Source of the DNA: Thalassotalea piscium
GTDB lineage: Bacteria > Pseudomonadota > Gammaproteobacteria > Enterobacterales > Alteromonadaceae
DNA: 64,000 bases
NCBI RefSeq assembly: GCF_030295935.1
Contig: NZ_AP027362.1
Location: 2,790,001-2,854,000, forward strand
Reading direction: 5' to 3'
A program made the position numbers and the translations under genes. Below are positions 45,889 through 58,508 of this stretch, in pieces. Positions within the stretch are counted from its first letter, which is position 1; every line of letters starts with the position of its first letter. The notes under the pieces were generated by a model. The model had not been told where the DNA came from. It searched no databases and saw only the letters and a program-made list of their open reading frames with translations.

Positions 45889-48279
45889 TTATTCATCCTC
45901 CCCATGAAGCATATCGGAGAAAGCAGCCAGTTTATTTAACACTAAACCGTGTATCGACTTTCGAGGATACCGCCCAGTACTATTAAGCTGTCCTGCTTCA
46001 AGCGACATGAGTATTTCAAGTGCTTGATCAATATCTTCAACCGCATACACAGAAAACATACCTGCCGATACCGCCTCAATCACTTCATCCGATAGCATCA
46101 GATTAATTACATTTGTTTTAGGAATAATGACACCTTGCTTGCCTGTTAATCCTTTGTCTTTGCATAATCGATAGAAACCTTCAATTTTTTCATTGACCCC
46201 ACCGATAGACTGTACACCTCCATGTTGGTTGACTGAGCCTGTAATTGCGATGCTTTGGTCAATCGGCAGTTTAGCGATAGCTGAAATTAACACACACAGC
46301 TCGGCCATTGAGGCACTGTCACCATCTATATGGCCATAAGACTGTTCTATCGCTATATTTGCAGTTATAGATACAGGGAAGTTTTGACCATATTTATGGC
46401 CAATATAACCAGAGAGTAACAACACCCCTTTTGAGTGAATTGATTTACCCAAATCTGCTTCTCTTTCAATATCAGTAATGCCGTTACTGCCAGCATAAAC
46501 CGTTGCAGTTATGCGTGCAGGTGTACCAAAAACACTATCGCCAATTTCTAATATTGTTAAGCCGTTAATTTTACCAACTTGTTCGCCACTAGTACCTATC
46601 AGTACTTGTTCTTCTTTTATTTCACTCAGCCACACTTCACTGATTCTCCCTGTGCGTCTTCGTTTAGCAGCTAAAGCATCTAAAATACAGTTGGCGCTGA
46701 GTTCTCCGCTATTATTGTTTTTCTTCCATAAATAGACTGCTTCATCAAGTAAGTCATTAGTTTGTACAATGTTTGCAGATATTTTATGTTGATGCTCTGC
46801 TCGACGAAGTGCATATCTCACCAACTCTAACACCGCGCTATCACTCACGGGGGGATAATTTTTTTTATCTGCTCGATGTCTTATCAATTGAGCATAATCA
46901 ATAAAATTTTGATCGCTTTTTTCTAAGTGGCGATCAAAGTCAGCTAAAATCCTAAATAATTCGGTAAACTCTTGATCATAGTCTTGTAGCATATAGTAGA
47001 GCTCTGGATCACCCAATAAAATAACTTTAACCGTTAAAGGTATTTTTTCAGGTTGTAGGCTAATACCGCTAGGCTGACTATATTCTGAGTACGGATTTTC
47101 GATGGTGATTTCTTCCGTTTTTAACGCGAGTTTTAAGCGTGACCAGACTAATGGTTGATTTAACAATTTTTCAGCATCGAGTAATAAATACCCACCATTA
47201 GCTTTGTGTAATGCTCCTGCTCTGATCAAACGGTAGCTAGTATAAGAAGCACCTTGAAAAGATGAAAAATCTGCGTGGCCAAATAAGTTTTGAAACGTTG
47301 GATTTTGCTCATAAATAACAGGTGCCCCGGTATTAGGCTCTCTAGAAACTAACAAGTTCGGTAAAAATCGGTCTACCATTAACTTACGCGCTTCTTTATC
47401 GTTTATGTTTTCGCCAGCATTATCAACTAAGATCTCAAGCACAGCATCTACGACATGTGTTTTAACTTTAGTCAGGTATTTCAACACCCCGATATTACTT
47501 GCAAATTCATGCTCAAGCTCTTTCAAAAAAGGACGAATACTTTGCTCTGCCGTTTCATATTTAAGTTTGCGCATTTTGTCAGATGAAACCCGCTTCCATA
47601 ACGGTAACTCAATTAATTGCTCTAGCAATAAGTCTTCTAAAGTCGACAATAAAGCGTAAAACTCTGTGCGTTTCCCTTCGTCTAAATCTGAAAACTCTTT
47701 ATCATTTAGAGGCTTACCCTCTACTAAAGGCGAGAAACCTATTTCTCCACCTTCCTCAAAAAGGATCACATTATTTTTTAATGCGGTTTCTTCTACGATA
47801 GCAATGGCTTCATCATACTTTTGATTAAATTCTCGTTCGATTGCTGCTTTTTGGCGCTGATAACCGGGATTATCAAAAATCTCAGGAAACAAATCTAATA
47901 ACTCATCAATAAAGGTGTTAATGCGAGCAAGCAGTTGTTTACCGTCACCTGGGCTTACATACAAACGATATGGCGCGTGAACATCATCAAAGTTATTAAT
48001 GTAGCACCACTCGGAAGGCGTTGGTTGGCTACTCGCTAGTGCCGATAACATTTGTTTAATTAATGTTTGTCTACCTGTGCCATGCTCTCCCATTGCATAA
48101 ACATTAAAGCCTGGCGATTCCATCGAGAGGCCAAAACTTAATGCTTCTTTAGCACGTTCATGACCTATCAATATTTGTTCAACACTTGCTGAGTCAGTAA
48201 GTTGGGTAAACTGTTTTTCAGCTAAGTTAGCCGTTAACTTTTCAGGAGTAAGGCGCAGTTTTTGATGCGTTTCTATCAT
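45889..48279 (-). CDS. Lon-like (S16) ATP-dependent protease, LonB/YcbZ type
   Basis: A 796-residue AAA+ serine protease. An N-terminal ATPase region has GEHGTGRQTLIKQML as the Walker A-like motif and a long helical insert. The C-terminal S16 domain has the nucleophile Ser in HIDGDSASMAELC and the catalytic Lys in GGVNEKIEGFYRLC. It resembles the AAA_32-type Lon homologues (E. coli YcbZ) rather than housekeeping Lon. Substrates are unknown. The gene is monocistronic. Confidence 0.88.
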   Translation of the reverse strand: MIETHQKLRLTPEKLTANLAEKQFTQLTDSASVEQILIGHERAKEALSFGLSMESPGFNVYAMGEHGTGRQTLIKQMLSALASSQPTPSEWCYINNFDDVHAPYRLYVSPGDGKQLLARINTFIDELLDLFPEIFDNPGYQRQKAAIEREFNQKYDEAIAIVEETALKNNVILFEEGGEIGFSPLVEGKPLNDKEFSDLDEGKRTEFYALLSTLEDLLLEQLIELPLWKRVSSDKMRKLKYETAEQSIRPFLKELEHEFASNIGVLKYLTKVKTHVVDAVLEILVDNAGENINDKEARKLMVDRFLPNLLVSREPNTGAPVIYEQNPTFQNLFGHADFSSFQGASYTSYRLIRAGALHKANGGYLLLDAEKLLNQPLVWSRLKLALKTEEITIENPYSEYSQPSGISLQPEKIPLTVKVILLGDPELYYMLQDYDQEFTELFRILADFDRHLEKSDQNFIDYAQLIRHRADKKNYPPVSDSAVLELVRYALRRAEHQHKISANIVQTNDLLDEAVYLWKKNNNSGELSANCILDALAAKRRRTGRISEVWLSEIKEEQVLIGTSGEQVGKINGLTILEIGDSVFGTPARITATVYAGSNGITDIEREADLGKSIHSKGVLLLSGYIGHKYGQNFPVSITANIAIEQSYGHIDGDSASMAELCVLISAIAKLPIDQSIAITGSVNQHGGVQSIGGVNEKIEGFYRLCKDKGLTGKQGVIIPKTNVINLMLSDEVIEAVSAGMFSVYAVEDIDQALEILMSLEAGQLNSTGRYPRKSIHGLVLNKLAAFSDMLHGEDE

Positions 48280-48781
48280 TAGACTCTCATTAGTAGTGTT
48301 TAAAAAAACAACACTTTATTTTAGGTGTTAACTTTCACTGTAAGTTTTTTAAACGATTTATTTGGCGTTTATACAAGGCTGAACTTATGTAATAGGCTTG
48401 CTTCCCATAAATTAAGTGAAAACGCAGTAGAAAAACCAAACGGACGCTGTCCTTCGGATACGTTTAAACATAATTTACTTTTATTGTCGCCCATTTATGT
48501 AGAATAACTACACTTTTATCGCTACGCCTCAATTAATTCATGTTTAATACCAATCTCACTAACTATGTGATCATTTCTACTGGCTAAAAAGATCACTTAA
48601 TTAATGAAACTGGTATAATTCGTACAAAATTTGTATGCGAAAAATCAACACCCCTAATTATTAATAAACACAGTTTACTCTTTTGTAAATAACTTTGGAA
48701 AGTGTCTATTAAAAATGGGAGGTAAATTAGAGCGTGTTTAATTCGTACAAAATTTGCACTCAAAAGGTCAACACGCTCTAA
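48280..48781. other. gene-free stretch between the Lon-like gene and ybeL
   Basis: About 500 bases without a supported gene. It contains a 70-bp internally deleted copy of the dispersed inverted-repeat element (48547-48616) and a duplicated motif at 48616-48660 and 48739-48784. It presumably also contains the promoter of the minus-strand Lon-like gene near 48300-48400. A 60-codon plus-strand frame at 48325-48507 looks spurious. Confidence 0.7.
48547..48616. repeat. dispersed miniature inverted-repeat element, copy 5 (70-bp deleted form)
   Basis: It begins ataccaatctcactaactat and ends taatgaaactggtat but lacks the middle. The outer arms meet at tggctaaaaagatcactt. Both ends match the longer copies, so it derives by internal deletion. 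Confidence 0.85.
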
Positions 48782-48784
48782 TTA
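48616..48784. repeat. spaced duplication of a 45-base motif with a hairpin
   Basis: The blocks at 48616-48660 and 48739-48784 both start taattcgtacaaaatttg, share tcaacac and end ctaatta. The second is also enclosed by the inverted pair ttagagcgtgtt (48727-48738) and aacacgctctaa (48770-48781). The outer part of the first block on the minus strand (taggggtgttgattttt) resembles the end of the element at 22339. The second block covers the ybeL stop codon. Confidence 0.7.
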
Positions 48785-49264
48785 AGGTGTTAAACTTTCA
48801 CGCTTAAAGTGGTTATGCTGACAATGTAAGCACTTACCCACTTTAGTCATGTGAGAAATTAGTATGGTATTATTACATTTTACGCAAGTAAGTTTACCAA
48901 AGCCGATAATATCACCTTCTTGGTAATCACCATTTTGTTTGAAGTCTTGGCAAAGCTCAGCCCACTCAACTTGCGATTTATCAGTTATTTGCACTAACAG
49001 CGCCCAAAAAGATTCATTCATTAGTGATAAGAACGTGGAATTCTTTACTTGCTCTTGATTTTGTTGATAAAACTCATGTAAGTCGTACTGAAAATTGTCA
49101 ATAAATTGCGTTATTTTTTCTTCAGGGATTGATTCTGCTGCAGATAATATAACCTTAGCCTGCTCAACTAATTCAACAATTTCAGTGACCTCATGTTTTT
49201 TTACATCAGTTAACCACATCGATAATTTATGATAAAAATCAGTGAACAAAGGTTTATTACTCAT
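48782..49264 (-). CDS. ybeL: zinc ribbon-containing protein YbeL (DUF1451)
   Basis: A 160-residue protein. The N-terminal half is helical (LFTDFYHKLSMWLTDVKKHEVTEIVELVEQAK). The C-terminal zinc ribbon has Cys pairs LTCVKCNN and KCLHCQHNH. It lies next to leuS in E. coli too, divergently placed as here. Molecular function is unknown. Its stop codon lies in a repeated motif (48739-48784). Confidence 0.92.
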   Translation of the reverse strand: MSNKPLFTDFYHKLSMWLTDVKKHEVTEIVELVEQAKVILSAAESIPEEKITQFIDNFQYDLHEFYQQNQEQVKNSTFLSLMNESFWALLVQITDKSQVEWAELCQDFKQNGDYQEGDIIGFGKLTCVKCNNTILISHMTKVGKCLHCQHNHFKRESLTP

Positions 49265-49538
49265 AATGCCTCCTTACAATAGGTAAAGCCTATTATACCC
49301 AGCAAATTAATTAAAATGCTTATTCAATTATGTTATTAGAGTAAGTATAGACAAGAGCGTCACAACAAAAAACCTCGCCATTAAAAAATACCTAAATCCT
49401 CCTGAATAAACTTGTTAAAAACCCTTCTGATAAGGTATTCTATGGCGATTATTTATTAAGAAGCTTTTTACTAAACCATCGGCGTTAATTGTTAACAACA
49501 ATTACCAATAACGATGTACTAAAAAGCCCCTACTCTAG

Positions 49539-52135
<2,597 letters not shown>

Positions 52136-52136
<1 letters not shown>

Positions 52137-52639
52137 TGAAGAATTACAGTCAAATACTCAATAAATTCATTGTAATATTACTTTGCAGTTTATTATTTTC
52201 AGGCTGTGGATTTTCACTGCGCGGCGATTACTTTATCGCCGCACAGCTTCAACACTTAAACCTAGGCTCTGTTGATAAATATGGCGAATTAACCCGTTTA
52301 GTTAAGCAACATTTATTACTAAACAAAGTTAAAATCACTAATAGCTTCGATAAAACATTACCCGAACTTAAGATTTTAAAAGACACACTTGATCGTCGCA
52401 CACTTTCTGTATTCCCAAACGGTCAAGTAGCCGAGTATGAACTTATTTATACTGCTAGGTATCAACTACGCTTTGCAAATGAAGACTTTCAAAGTTTTGA
52501 AGTTGAATTAAACCGTGACTATCAAGACGACCCCGATTTAGCGCTCGCTAAAAGTAGAGAGTTGGCTTTAATGCTAAGTGAGATGCGACAAGAAGCGGCT
52601 AATAAAATTATACGCCATTTAGCGAGTATTCAACGTTAA
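52136..52639 (+). CDS. lptE: LPS assembly lipoprotein LptE
   Basis: A 167-residue outer-membrane lipoprotein that plugs the LptD barrel and helps deliver LPS to the surface. The lipobox is LLFSGCGF with lipidated Cys at about 24, followed by the conserved LRGDY. The C-terminal LSEMRQEAANKIIRHLASI helix is usual. It is translationally coupled to leuS. Position between leuS and holA matches E. coli. Confidence 0.94.
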
Positions 52640-52672
52640 ACGCTATTAAGTTTAAGGAGCAAAAAATACGCT

Positions 52673-53716
52673 ATGCGCATTTATCACAATCAAATTGCAA
52701 ATACGCTAAATAAAAACTTTGCTCCTATTTGGCTAGTGTTTGGTGATGAGCCTTGGCAAAAAAATGACGCATTAATCCAACTAAAAAGCCATGCACAACA
52801 ACAAGGTTTCAGTGAGTTAATACGTTTTTATGTTGATGATAAATTTGATTGGAGTTTATTAGAACAAGAATATAGTGCGCTTAGCCTTTTTGCCAGTCAA
52901 CGTATTATTGAACTTGAATTAAGCACAAATAAAATTGGTGATACTGGTAGTAAAAAACTATTACAGCTTTGTCAGAATATTTCGCCTGACATATTACTCA
53001 TTTTACATGGTGATAAGCTTGATGCTGCAAATCAAAAAAGAAAATGGTTTAAAGCGCTAGAGGCTAAAGGCGTTTTTCTGCCACTGTATGATATTGAAAG
53101 CAAGCAACTACAACAGTGGATCTACAAACAAGCACAGCAGCTAAAACTTAACTTACATCAAGACCTAACACTTATGTTGGCCAAACTGTTTGAAGGTAAT
53201 TTGCTCGCATTATCGCAAGAACTAACCAAACTTTCGCTTTTATTCGGCCAGCAACAAGTTACCGTTGAAGATGCAGAGAGTATTATAATTAAACAAGCTA
53301 AATTTAGCGCTTTTCAGCTAACTGATGCAATGTTGGCAGGTGATACAAGTAAATGCATTACTATGTTAGATCAATTGCAACAAGAAGGTATTGCTGTAGC
53401 GCAACTCATATGGCCAATTCATAAAGAAATTTCACAGTTGTTAAACATGCAGGAAGCGCTTACACAAGGTCATTCGATTTCTGAACTCTATAGCCAATAT
53501 CGAATATGGGAAAAGCGTAAACCTTTATATCAACACGCATTAAAGTATATTAGTGCCAGCAACTTAGCTCACGCACAAGCGCGATTAGCCCAAACAGACT
53601 TAATTATTAAAACCAGTGTTGAATTTAATGGTTATTTATTACTGGCAGATGTTATCTGTTCTTTATACCACGGTAGTAGCTTACAAAAACTATCGCTTAA
53701 TTATGAATATGCATAA
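52673..53716 (+). CDS. holA: DNA polymerase III delta subunit
   Basis: A 347-residue clamp-loader subunit that opens the beta clamp. The N-terminal segment PIWLVFGDEPWQKNDALIQL and the ALSLFASQRIIELEL stretch are typical of HolA. Later FSAFQLTDAMLAGD and the helical C-terminal collar domain are present. It lies 33 bases after lptE and 5 before nadD, in the conserved order. Confidence 0.95.
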   Translation: MRIYHNQIANTLNKNFAPIWLVFGDEPWQKNDALIQLKSHAQQQGFSELIRFYVDDKFDWSLLEQEYSALSLFASQRIIELELSTNKIGDTGSKKLLQLCQNISPDILLILHGDKLDAANQKRKWFKALEAKGVFLPLYDIESKQLQQWIYKQAQQLKLNLHQDLTLMLAKLFEGNLLALSQELTKLSLLFGQQQVTVEDAESIIIKQAKFSAFQLTDAMLAGDTSKCITMLDQLQQEGIAVAQLIWPIHKEISQLLNMQEALTQGHSISELYSQYRIWEKRKPLYQHALKYISASNLAHAQARLAQTDLIIKTSVEFNGYLLLADVICSLYHGSSLQKLSLNYEYA

Positions 53717-53721
53717 ATAAA

Positions 53722-54390
53722 ATGGGTAGTAAGGGTATTTCAATTAATACACACGAAATAGGTGTTTTTGGTGGTACATTTGACCCAATTCATAATGGGC
53801 ATATTCAGTCAGTCACCGAAGGAGCAAGACACTTAAACCTAACAAAGGTTTTATTATTACCTGCTCACATCCCTCCTCATAAGTCTAACGTTATTGCTAG
53901 TAGTAAACATAGACTTGCGATGGCTGAAATGGTTTGCCAGCATCACCCATTATTTACCTGTGACGACCGAGAGTTACAAAGGCAAGCGCCATCTTATACA
54001 ATTGATACACTTATTGAGATCAGTGAATGCTACCCTAAGAACACGCTTTATCTGTTTATAGGAATGGATTCTTTTATTAACTTTACCACTTGGTACCGCT
54101 GGCAAGACATACTCAAGCAATGCCATCTTATCGTTAGTGCTCGTCCTAATTATGTTATAACTGATATTAACCAAGAAACTCAGCAATTGCTTAGTCAATC
54201 TCAAGTGAATACCCCATCAATGCTAAAAAAACATAAAGCTGGTAAAATATACTTGTTTGAACAGTCTGACTTTTTAGTTTCTTCAACTGAAATTCGCCAT
54301 CAATTACAACAGACTAACGAGCGTTTAGATAACATTCCAGACTATATTGCACAATATATTAAAGCACATAAACTATACCAATTGACTTAA
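53722..54390 (+). CDS. nadD: nicotinate-nucleotide adenylyltransferase
   Basis: A 222-residue enzyme making deamido-NAD+ from nicotinate mononucleotide and ATP. The nucleotidyltransferase motif is GVFGGTFDPIHNGH. PAHIPPHKSN and the second motif SSTEIRHQL are also present. It functionally connects to the nadE fragment at the window start. The E. coli cobC that often follows is absent; 210 non-coding bases separate it from rsfS. Confidence 0.96.
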   Translation: MGSKGISINTHEIGVFGGTFDPIHNGHIQSVTEGARHLNLTKVLLLPAHIPPHKSNVIASSKHRLAMAEMVCQHHPLFTCDDRELQRQAPSYTIDTLIEISECYPKNTLYLFIGMDSFINFTTWYRWQDILKQCHLIVSARPNYVITDINQETQQLLSQSQVNTPSMLKKHKAGKIYLFEQSDFLVSSTEIRHQLQQTNERLDNIPDYIAQYIKAHKLYQLT

Positions 54391-54600
54391 ATAAATTATG
54401 TTTTATTTGTCATAAAAACAACACTAGCAATTACAAGCTAATGCATTGATATAAAATGCTTTAAAATTTAACTTCAGGTATTTACCCTTTCAATCTTCAG
54501 TAATTTAAAGATTTGTTTCATTTCCTTGAAAAGTGTTAGTTAACCTTCACCATTTTTAATGATATTATGCTAGCAATACAAGTCAAAAAGAGAATACACA

Positions 54601-54918
54601 TTGCAATCTGAAGCTTTAACTGCTTTTGTTGTTGAAAAAATCGAAGACATGAAAGGTCGCGATATCACAACAATTAATATTTCCGAAAAATCCAATTTTG
54701 CCGATTTTATGATCATTGCTTCTGGCAATTCAAACCGTCATGTAAAATCGATAGCTCAATCGGTTACGCTTGAATGTCGCGCTGAAGGCACCGAGCCACT
54801 TGGTGTTGAAGGAAACGATGTAGGCGAATGGTCACTCGTAGATTTAGGTGATGTAGTCGTTCACATTATGACCGACGAAATGCGAGACCGTTATCAACTA
54901 GAACAATTGTGGGAATAA
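54601..54918 (+). CDS. rsfS: ribosomal silencing factor RsfS
   Basis: A 105-residue protein that binds ribosomal protein L14 and blocks subunit joining in stationary phase or starvation. Conserved FADFMIIASGNSNRHVKSIAQ, GNDVGEWSLVDLGDVVVHIM and RDRYQLEQLW are present. It starts at TTG (54601) with AAAGAGAA upstream; no in-frame ATG lies nearby that would preserve the N-terminus. It is 11 bases from rlmH. Confidence 0.94.
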   Translation: MQSEALTAFVVEKIEDMKGRDITTINISEKSNFADFMIIASGNSNRHVKSIAQSVTLECRAEGTEPLGVEGNDVGEWSLVDLGDVVVHIMTDEMRDRYQLEQLWE

Positions 54919-54929
54919 TTTAATTCGCT

Positions 54930-55400
54930 ATGCGTTTAACCTTATATGCCGTTGGCAATAAAATGCCAGCTTGGGTGGCTGAAGGATTTAACGAGTATTG
55001 CCGACGTTTTCCTCGTGATATGTCATTTGATTTAGTTGAGATACCGCCAGGAAAACGAGGTAAGAACGCAGATATTGCCCGTATTTTAGAAAAAGAAGGT
55101 GAATTGACCCTTGCCGCTATTCCTAAAGGCAATAGAATTATTACCCTTGAAGTTGAAGGAAAACCTTGGACTACTCCAGTGTTAGCACAGCAACTCCAGC
55201 GCTGGCAACTTGATGGACGTGACGTAGCCCTGCTTGTTGGCGGACCAGAAGGTTTGGCTCCTGCTTGTATTCAAGCATCTGAGCAAAAGTGGTCTTTATC
55301 TCCCCTAACCCTACCGCACCCTATGGTAAGAGTCATCGTTGCTGAAAGCTTATACCGAGCTTGGAGTATTAATAACAACCATCCTTATCATAGAGAGTAA
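54930..55400 (+). CDS. rlmH: 23S rRNA (pseudouridine1915-N3)-methyltransferase
   Basis: A 156-residue SPOUT methyltransferase that modifies pseudouridine 1915 in helix 69. The SAM-knot is [12 protein letters not shown], followed by [36 protein letters not shown], nearly invariant in the family. It sits between rsfS and mrdA, 2 bases before mrdA. Confidence 0.97.
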   Translation: MRLTLYAVGNKMPAWVAEGFNEYCRRFPRDMSFDLVEIPPGKRGKNADIARILEKEGELTLAAIPKGNRIITLEVEGKPWTTPVLAQQLQRWQLDGRDVALLVGGPEGLAPACIQASEQKWSLSPLTLPHPMVRVIVAESLYRAWSINNNHPYHRE

Positions 55401-55402
55401 CG

Positions 55403-57373
55403 ATGGCAAGAAAGCGTGTTTCTATTCGCAATCATACCGCTGAAGCAAATTTATTTGCTCGAAGAGCCTTTTATGCACTAATGGGTGTTATGGCTATGTT
55501 ATTGATCATGTTTTATAACGTGTTTCAATTAGAGGTAGTCTCTTATGAAAAATATAAAACTCGCTCAAACTCAAATAGAATCAAATTATTACCCGTTGCT
55601 CCTAACAGAGGACTCATTTACGACCGTAATGGTGTGCTTTTAGCAGATAACAAACCGGTTTATAGCTTAGAGATTATTCCAGAACAAGTAACAGATCTTG
55701 CTAAAACAATTAAAGAAGTCAGCCTTTTATTGGATATTAGCGAAGAACGCCAACAGAAGGTTTTTCAGTCTCTTAAAAGTAAACGTCGGTTTAAGCCTAT
55801 TGAAATAAAATCTCGCTTAAGCGAGCAACAAGTTGCAATTTTCTCAGTTAATCAGCATAAATTTCCAGGGGTATTTATCGATGCACGCCTTAAGCGTTAT
55901 TACCCTTTTGGCGACTTAACAACGCACTCGCTTGGTTATGTTGCTCGAATAAATCGCAGAGATGAAATAAAACTAGAAGAGCAAGGTAAAGCTGAAAACT
56001 ACGCTGCCACGCGAAACATTGGTAAACTAGGGTTAGAGCGCTACTATCAAGATATTCTGCACGGGACCATTGGCAACCAAGAAGTAGAAATTAACAATCA
56101 AGGTAGAGTAATCCGCACATTAAGCTTTACCCCACCAGTACCTGGCAAAGATCTTACACTAAGCTTAGATATTGAGTTACAGATGATTGCTAAACGTGCT
56201 TTATCTGGAAGACGTGGTGCTATTGTTGCAATAGATCCCCGTGACGGTGGCGTACTCGCCATGTATTCAAACCCTAGTTATAACGGCAATTTATTTGTAC
56301 ATGGAATAAGTTACAAAGATTATAAAAAGCTGACTGGCTCAACCGACCTCCCATTAATTAATCGAGCGGTTCAAGGCTACCCCCCCGCTTCAACTATTAA
56401 GCCATTGCTTGCTCTGACAGGTTTAGAAGAAGAAATTATTACCGAACATACAACGATTAATGATAGAGGTGTTTATCAACTACCGGGTATTGAAACTAAA
56501 CGACGCGACTGGAAAAGATGGGGACACGGCAAAGTTGATTTATCGAAGTCGTTAGAACAATCATGTAATATTTATTACTTCGATTTGTCTTATAAACTTG
56601 GTATTACCAAAATAGCACGAATGATGGAAAAATTTGGTTTTGGCGATTACACCGGTATCGACCTCCATGAAGAGAGTCGCGCCATTATGCCAAGTGTTGA
56701 GTGGAAACGCGCACGATATAATAAGGCTTGGTACACTGGAGAAACTTTATCCGTTGGTATTGGACAAAGTTATTGGACCGTTACGCCATTACAACTCGCC
56801 CAATCGATTTCAATATTAGTAAACAAAGGTCAAATAAAAGTGCCACACTTGTTAAAAGCTACCAGCGAGGTTAGTTTTAGCAATGATGGTGATGGATTAC
56901 AAAGAGAAGCGATTACCAGTGAGTACCCAGTTGACTTCAAGCCACCTATTATCCTGAAAAATGATCGCAACTGGGAGCTCGTACTTGATGGCATGCATAA
57001 CACCGTCCAGAAAAAAGGGGCTACTGCTTACACACCTTTTATAGGTGCACGTTATGATGCTGCGGGGAAAACAGGCTCAGCGCAAGTTGCAAATATAGCG
57101 CAAGGCGAAAAATATGACGCTGACGCAGTTGAAGAAAGTAAACGAGATAATGCGATGTTCGTTGCCTTTGCCCCTTATGAAAAGCCAGAAATAGTTGTTG
57201 CAGTTGCAATTGAAAATGTAGCAAAAGGCGGTGGTGCAAGTAACGCAGCCCCCGTTGCACGACAAATTATGGATCAATACTTCGGCAATCGTGAAATTAT
57301 TAGTGAAAACAAACACCCATTACACGATGAAATTTATCAGGCTGCAGATAGCAAAAGAACTAGGAAAAGATAG
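55403..57373 (+). CDS. mrdA: penicillin-binding protein 2
   Basis: A 656-residue class B transpeptidase of the elongasome, with one N-terminal membrane helix (about residues 27-47). The pedestal domain starts at APNRGLIYDRNGVLLADN. The transpeptidase domain has SxxK in YPPASTIKP, SxN in EQSCNIYYFD and KTG in AGKTGSAQ. It makes the lateral wall together with RodA, encoded next; its stop overlaps the mrdB start. Confidence 0.97.
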   Translation: MARKRVSIRNHTAEANLFARRAFYALMGVMAMLLIMFYNVFQLEVVSYEKYKTRSNSNRIKLLPVAPNRGLIYDRNGVLLADNKPVYSLEIIPEQVTDLAKTIKEVSLLLDISEERQQKVFQSLKSKRRFKPIEIKSRLSEQQVAIFSVNQHKFPGVFIDARLKRYYPFGDLTTHSLGYVARINRRDEIKLEEQGKAENYAATRNIGKLGLERYYQDILHGTIGNQEVEINNQGRVIRTLSFTPPVPGKDLTLSLDIELQMIAKRALSGRRGAIVAIDPRDGGVLAMYSNPSYNGNLFVHGISYKDYKKLTGSTDLPLINRAVQGYPPASTIKPLLALTGLEEEIITEHTTINDRGVYQLPGIETKRRDWKRWGHGKVDLSKSLEQSCNIYYFDLSYKLGITKIARMMEKFGFGDYTGIDLHEESRAIMPSVEWKRARYNKAWYTGETLSVGIGQSYWTVTPLQLAQSISILVNKGQIKVPHLLKATSEVSFSNDGDGLQREAITSEYPVDFKPPIILKNDRNWELVLDGMHNTVQKKGATAYTPFIGARYDAAGKTGSAQVANIAQGEKYDADAVEESKRDNAMFVAFAPYEKPEIVVAVAIENVAKGGGASNAAPVARQIMDQYFGNREIISENKHPLHDEIYQAADSKRTRKR

Positions 57374-58488
57374 TGCGTTCTACCGGACATGATCAACAAA
57401 AACAACGCAGTTTGTGGCAACGCCTGCATATTGATGTACCTTTATTGGCAGGAATTTTAGCCTTAATGGTGCTTGGTTTATTTATTGTATACAGCGCTGG
57501 CGGTCAAAGTATAGATATGGCGATCAAACAGGCCAGAAATATGGGAATTGCATTGATAGTGATGTTTGTTGTTGCTCAAATTCCACCATTAGTATACAGA
57601 AAATGGGCAGTAACATTTTTTGTTATTGGTATTTTATTATTAATTGGCGTACTTGTATTTGGCCACATAGGTAAAGGAGCAAGGCGTTGGTTAAACTTAG
57701 GCGTATTTATGTTTCAACCTTCTGAGGTAATGAAGCTGATTGTGCCAATAATGATTGCTTGGTTTGTTAGTCAACAAGACTTGCCCGTGCGGATCCTTAA
57801 TATAATTCTCGCCTTTTTATTATTATTAATACCAACACTGCTTATTGCAAAGCAGCCCGACTTGGGTACGTCTTTACTGATTGCCTGCTCAGGCATTTTT
57901 GTTATTTTTCTTGCGGGTGCCAGTTGGAAGTTAATTGGTAGCTGCGTTGTATTAGCCTCAGCATTTACACCTATTTTGTGGATGTTTCTAATGAAACCTT
58001 ATCAAAAGCAGCGGGTGTTAACTTTTTTAAACCCTGAACAAGACCCTCTTGGCTCTGGTTATCATATTATTCAGTCCAAAATAGCAATAGGCTCGGGCGG
58101 TTTGTTTGGTAAAGGCTGGCTTCAAGGTACTCAGTCACAACTAGAATTTTTACCCGAACGGCATACTGACTTTATTTTTGCCGTATTTAGTGAAGAGTTT
58201 GGCTTGCTTGGTGTTAGCATTTTATTACTCGTGTATTTAGCAATTGTAATGCGTGGCTTGTGGATCGCTGTGCATGCTCAACAGGCGTTTACTAAATTAT
58301 TAGCAGGTAGCTTAACCTTAACATTTTTTGTTTATGTATTTGTAAATATTGGCATGGTTTCAGGCCTATTACCCGTGGTGGGTGTTCCGCTACCATTAGT
58401 CAGTTACGGTGGCACTTCCATGGTGACCTTAATGGCAGCCTTTGGTATATTAATGGCCATTAGTACACACCGACGTTTTCTTGGATAA
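57373..58488 (+). CDS. mrdB: rod-shape peptidoglycan glycosyltransferase RodA
   Basis: A 371-residue SEDS polymerase with about ten membrane segments. Signature stretches are GKGARRWLNLG, FQPSEVMKLIVP, KQPDLGTSLL, LPERHTDFIFAVFSEEFGLLG and GLLPVVGVPLPLVSYGGTSM. The start is GTG at 57373, overlapping the mrdA stop (TAGTG). Partner of PBP2 in cell elongation. Confidence 0.97.
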   Translation: MRSTGHDQQKQRSLWQRLHIDVPLLAGILALMVLGLFIVYSAGGQSIDMAIKQARNMGIALIVMFVVAQIPPLVYRKWAVTFFVIGILLLIGVLVFGHIGKGARRWLNLGVFMFQPSEVMKLIVPIMIAWFVSQQDLPVRILNIILAFLLLLIPTLLIAKQPDLGTSLLIACSGIFVIFLAGASWKLIGSCVVLASAFTPILWMFLMKPYQKQRVLTFLNPEQDPLGSGYHIIQSKIAIGSGGLFGKGWLQGTQSQLEFLPERHTDFIFAVFSEEFGLLGVSILLLVYLAIVMRGLWIAVHAQQAFTKLLAGSLTLTFFVYVFVNIGMVSGLLPVVGVPLPLVSYGGTSMVTLMAAFGILMAISTHRRFLG

Positions 58489-58508
58489 TAGGTAAAGAAA
58501 TAGTTTAT

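Noticed and set aside
48325-48507. 60-codon plus-strand frame in the gap before ybeL
   Set aside because: No ribosome-binding site, composition typical of non-coding DNA, and no recognisable domain; the region is repeat-rich.
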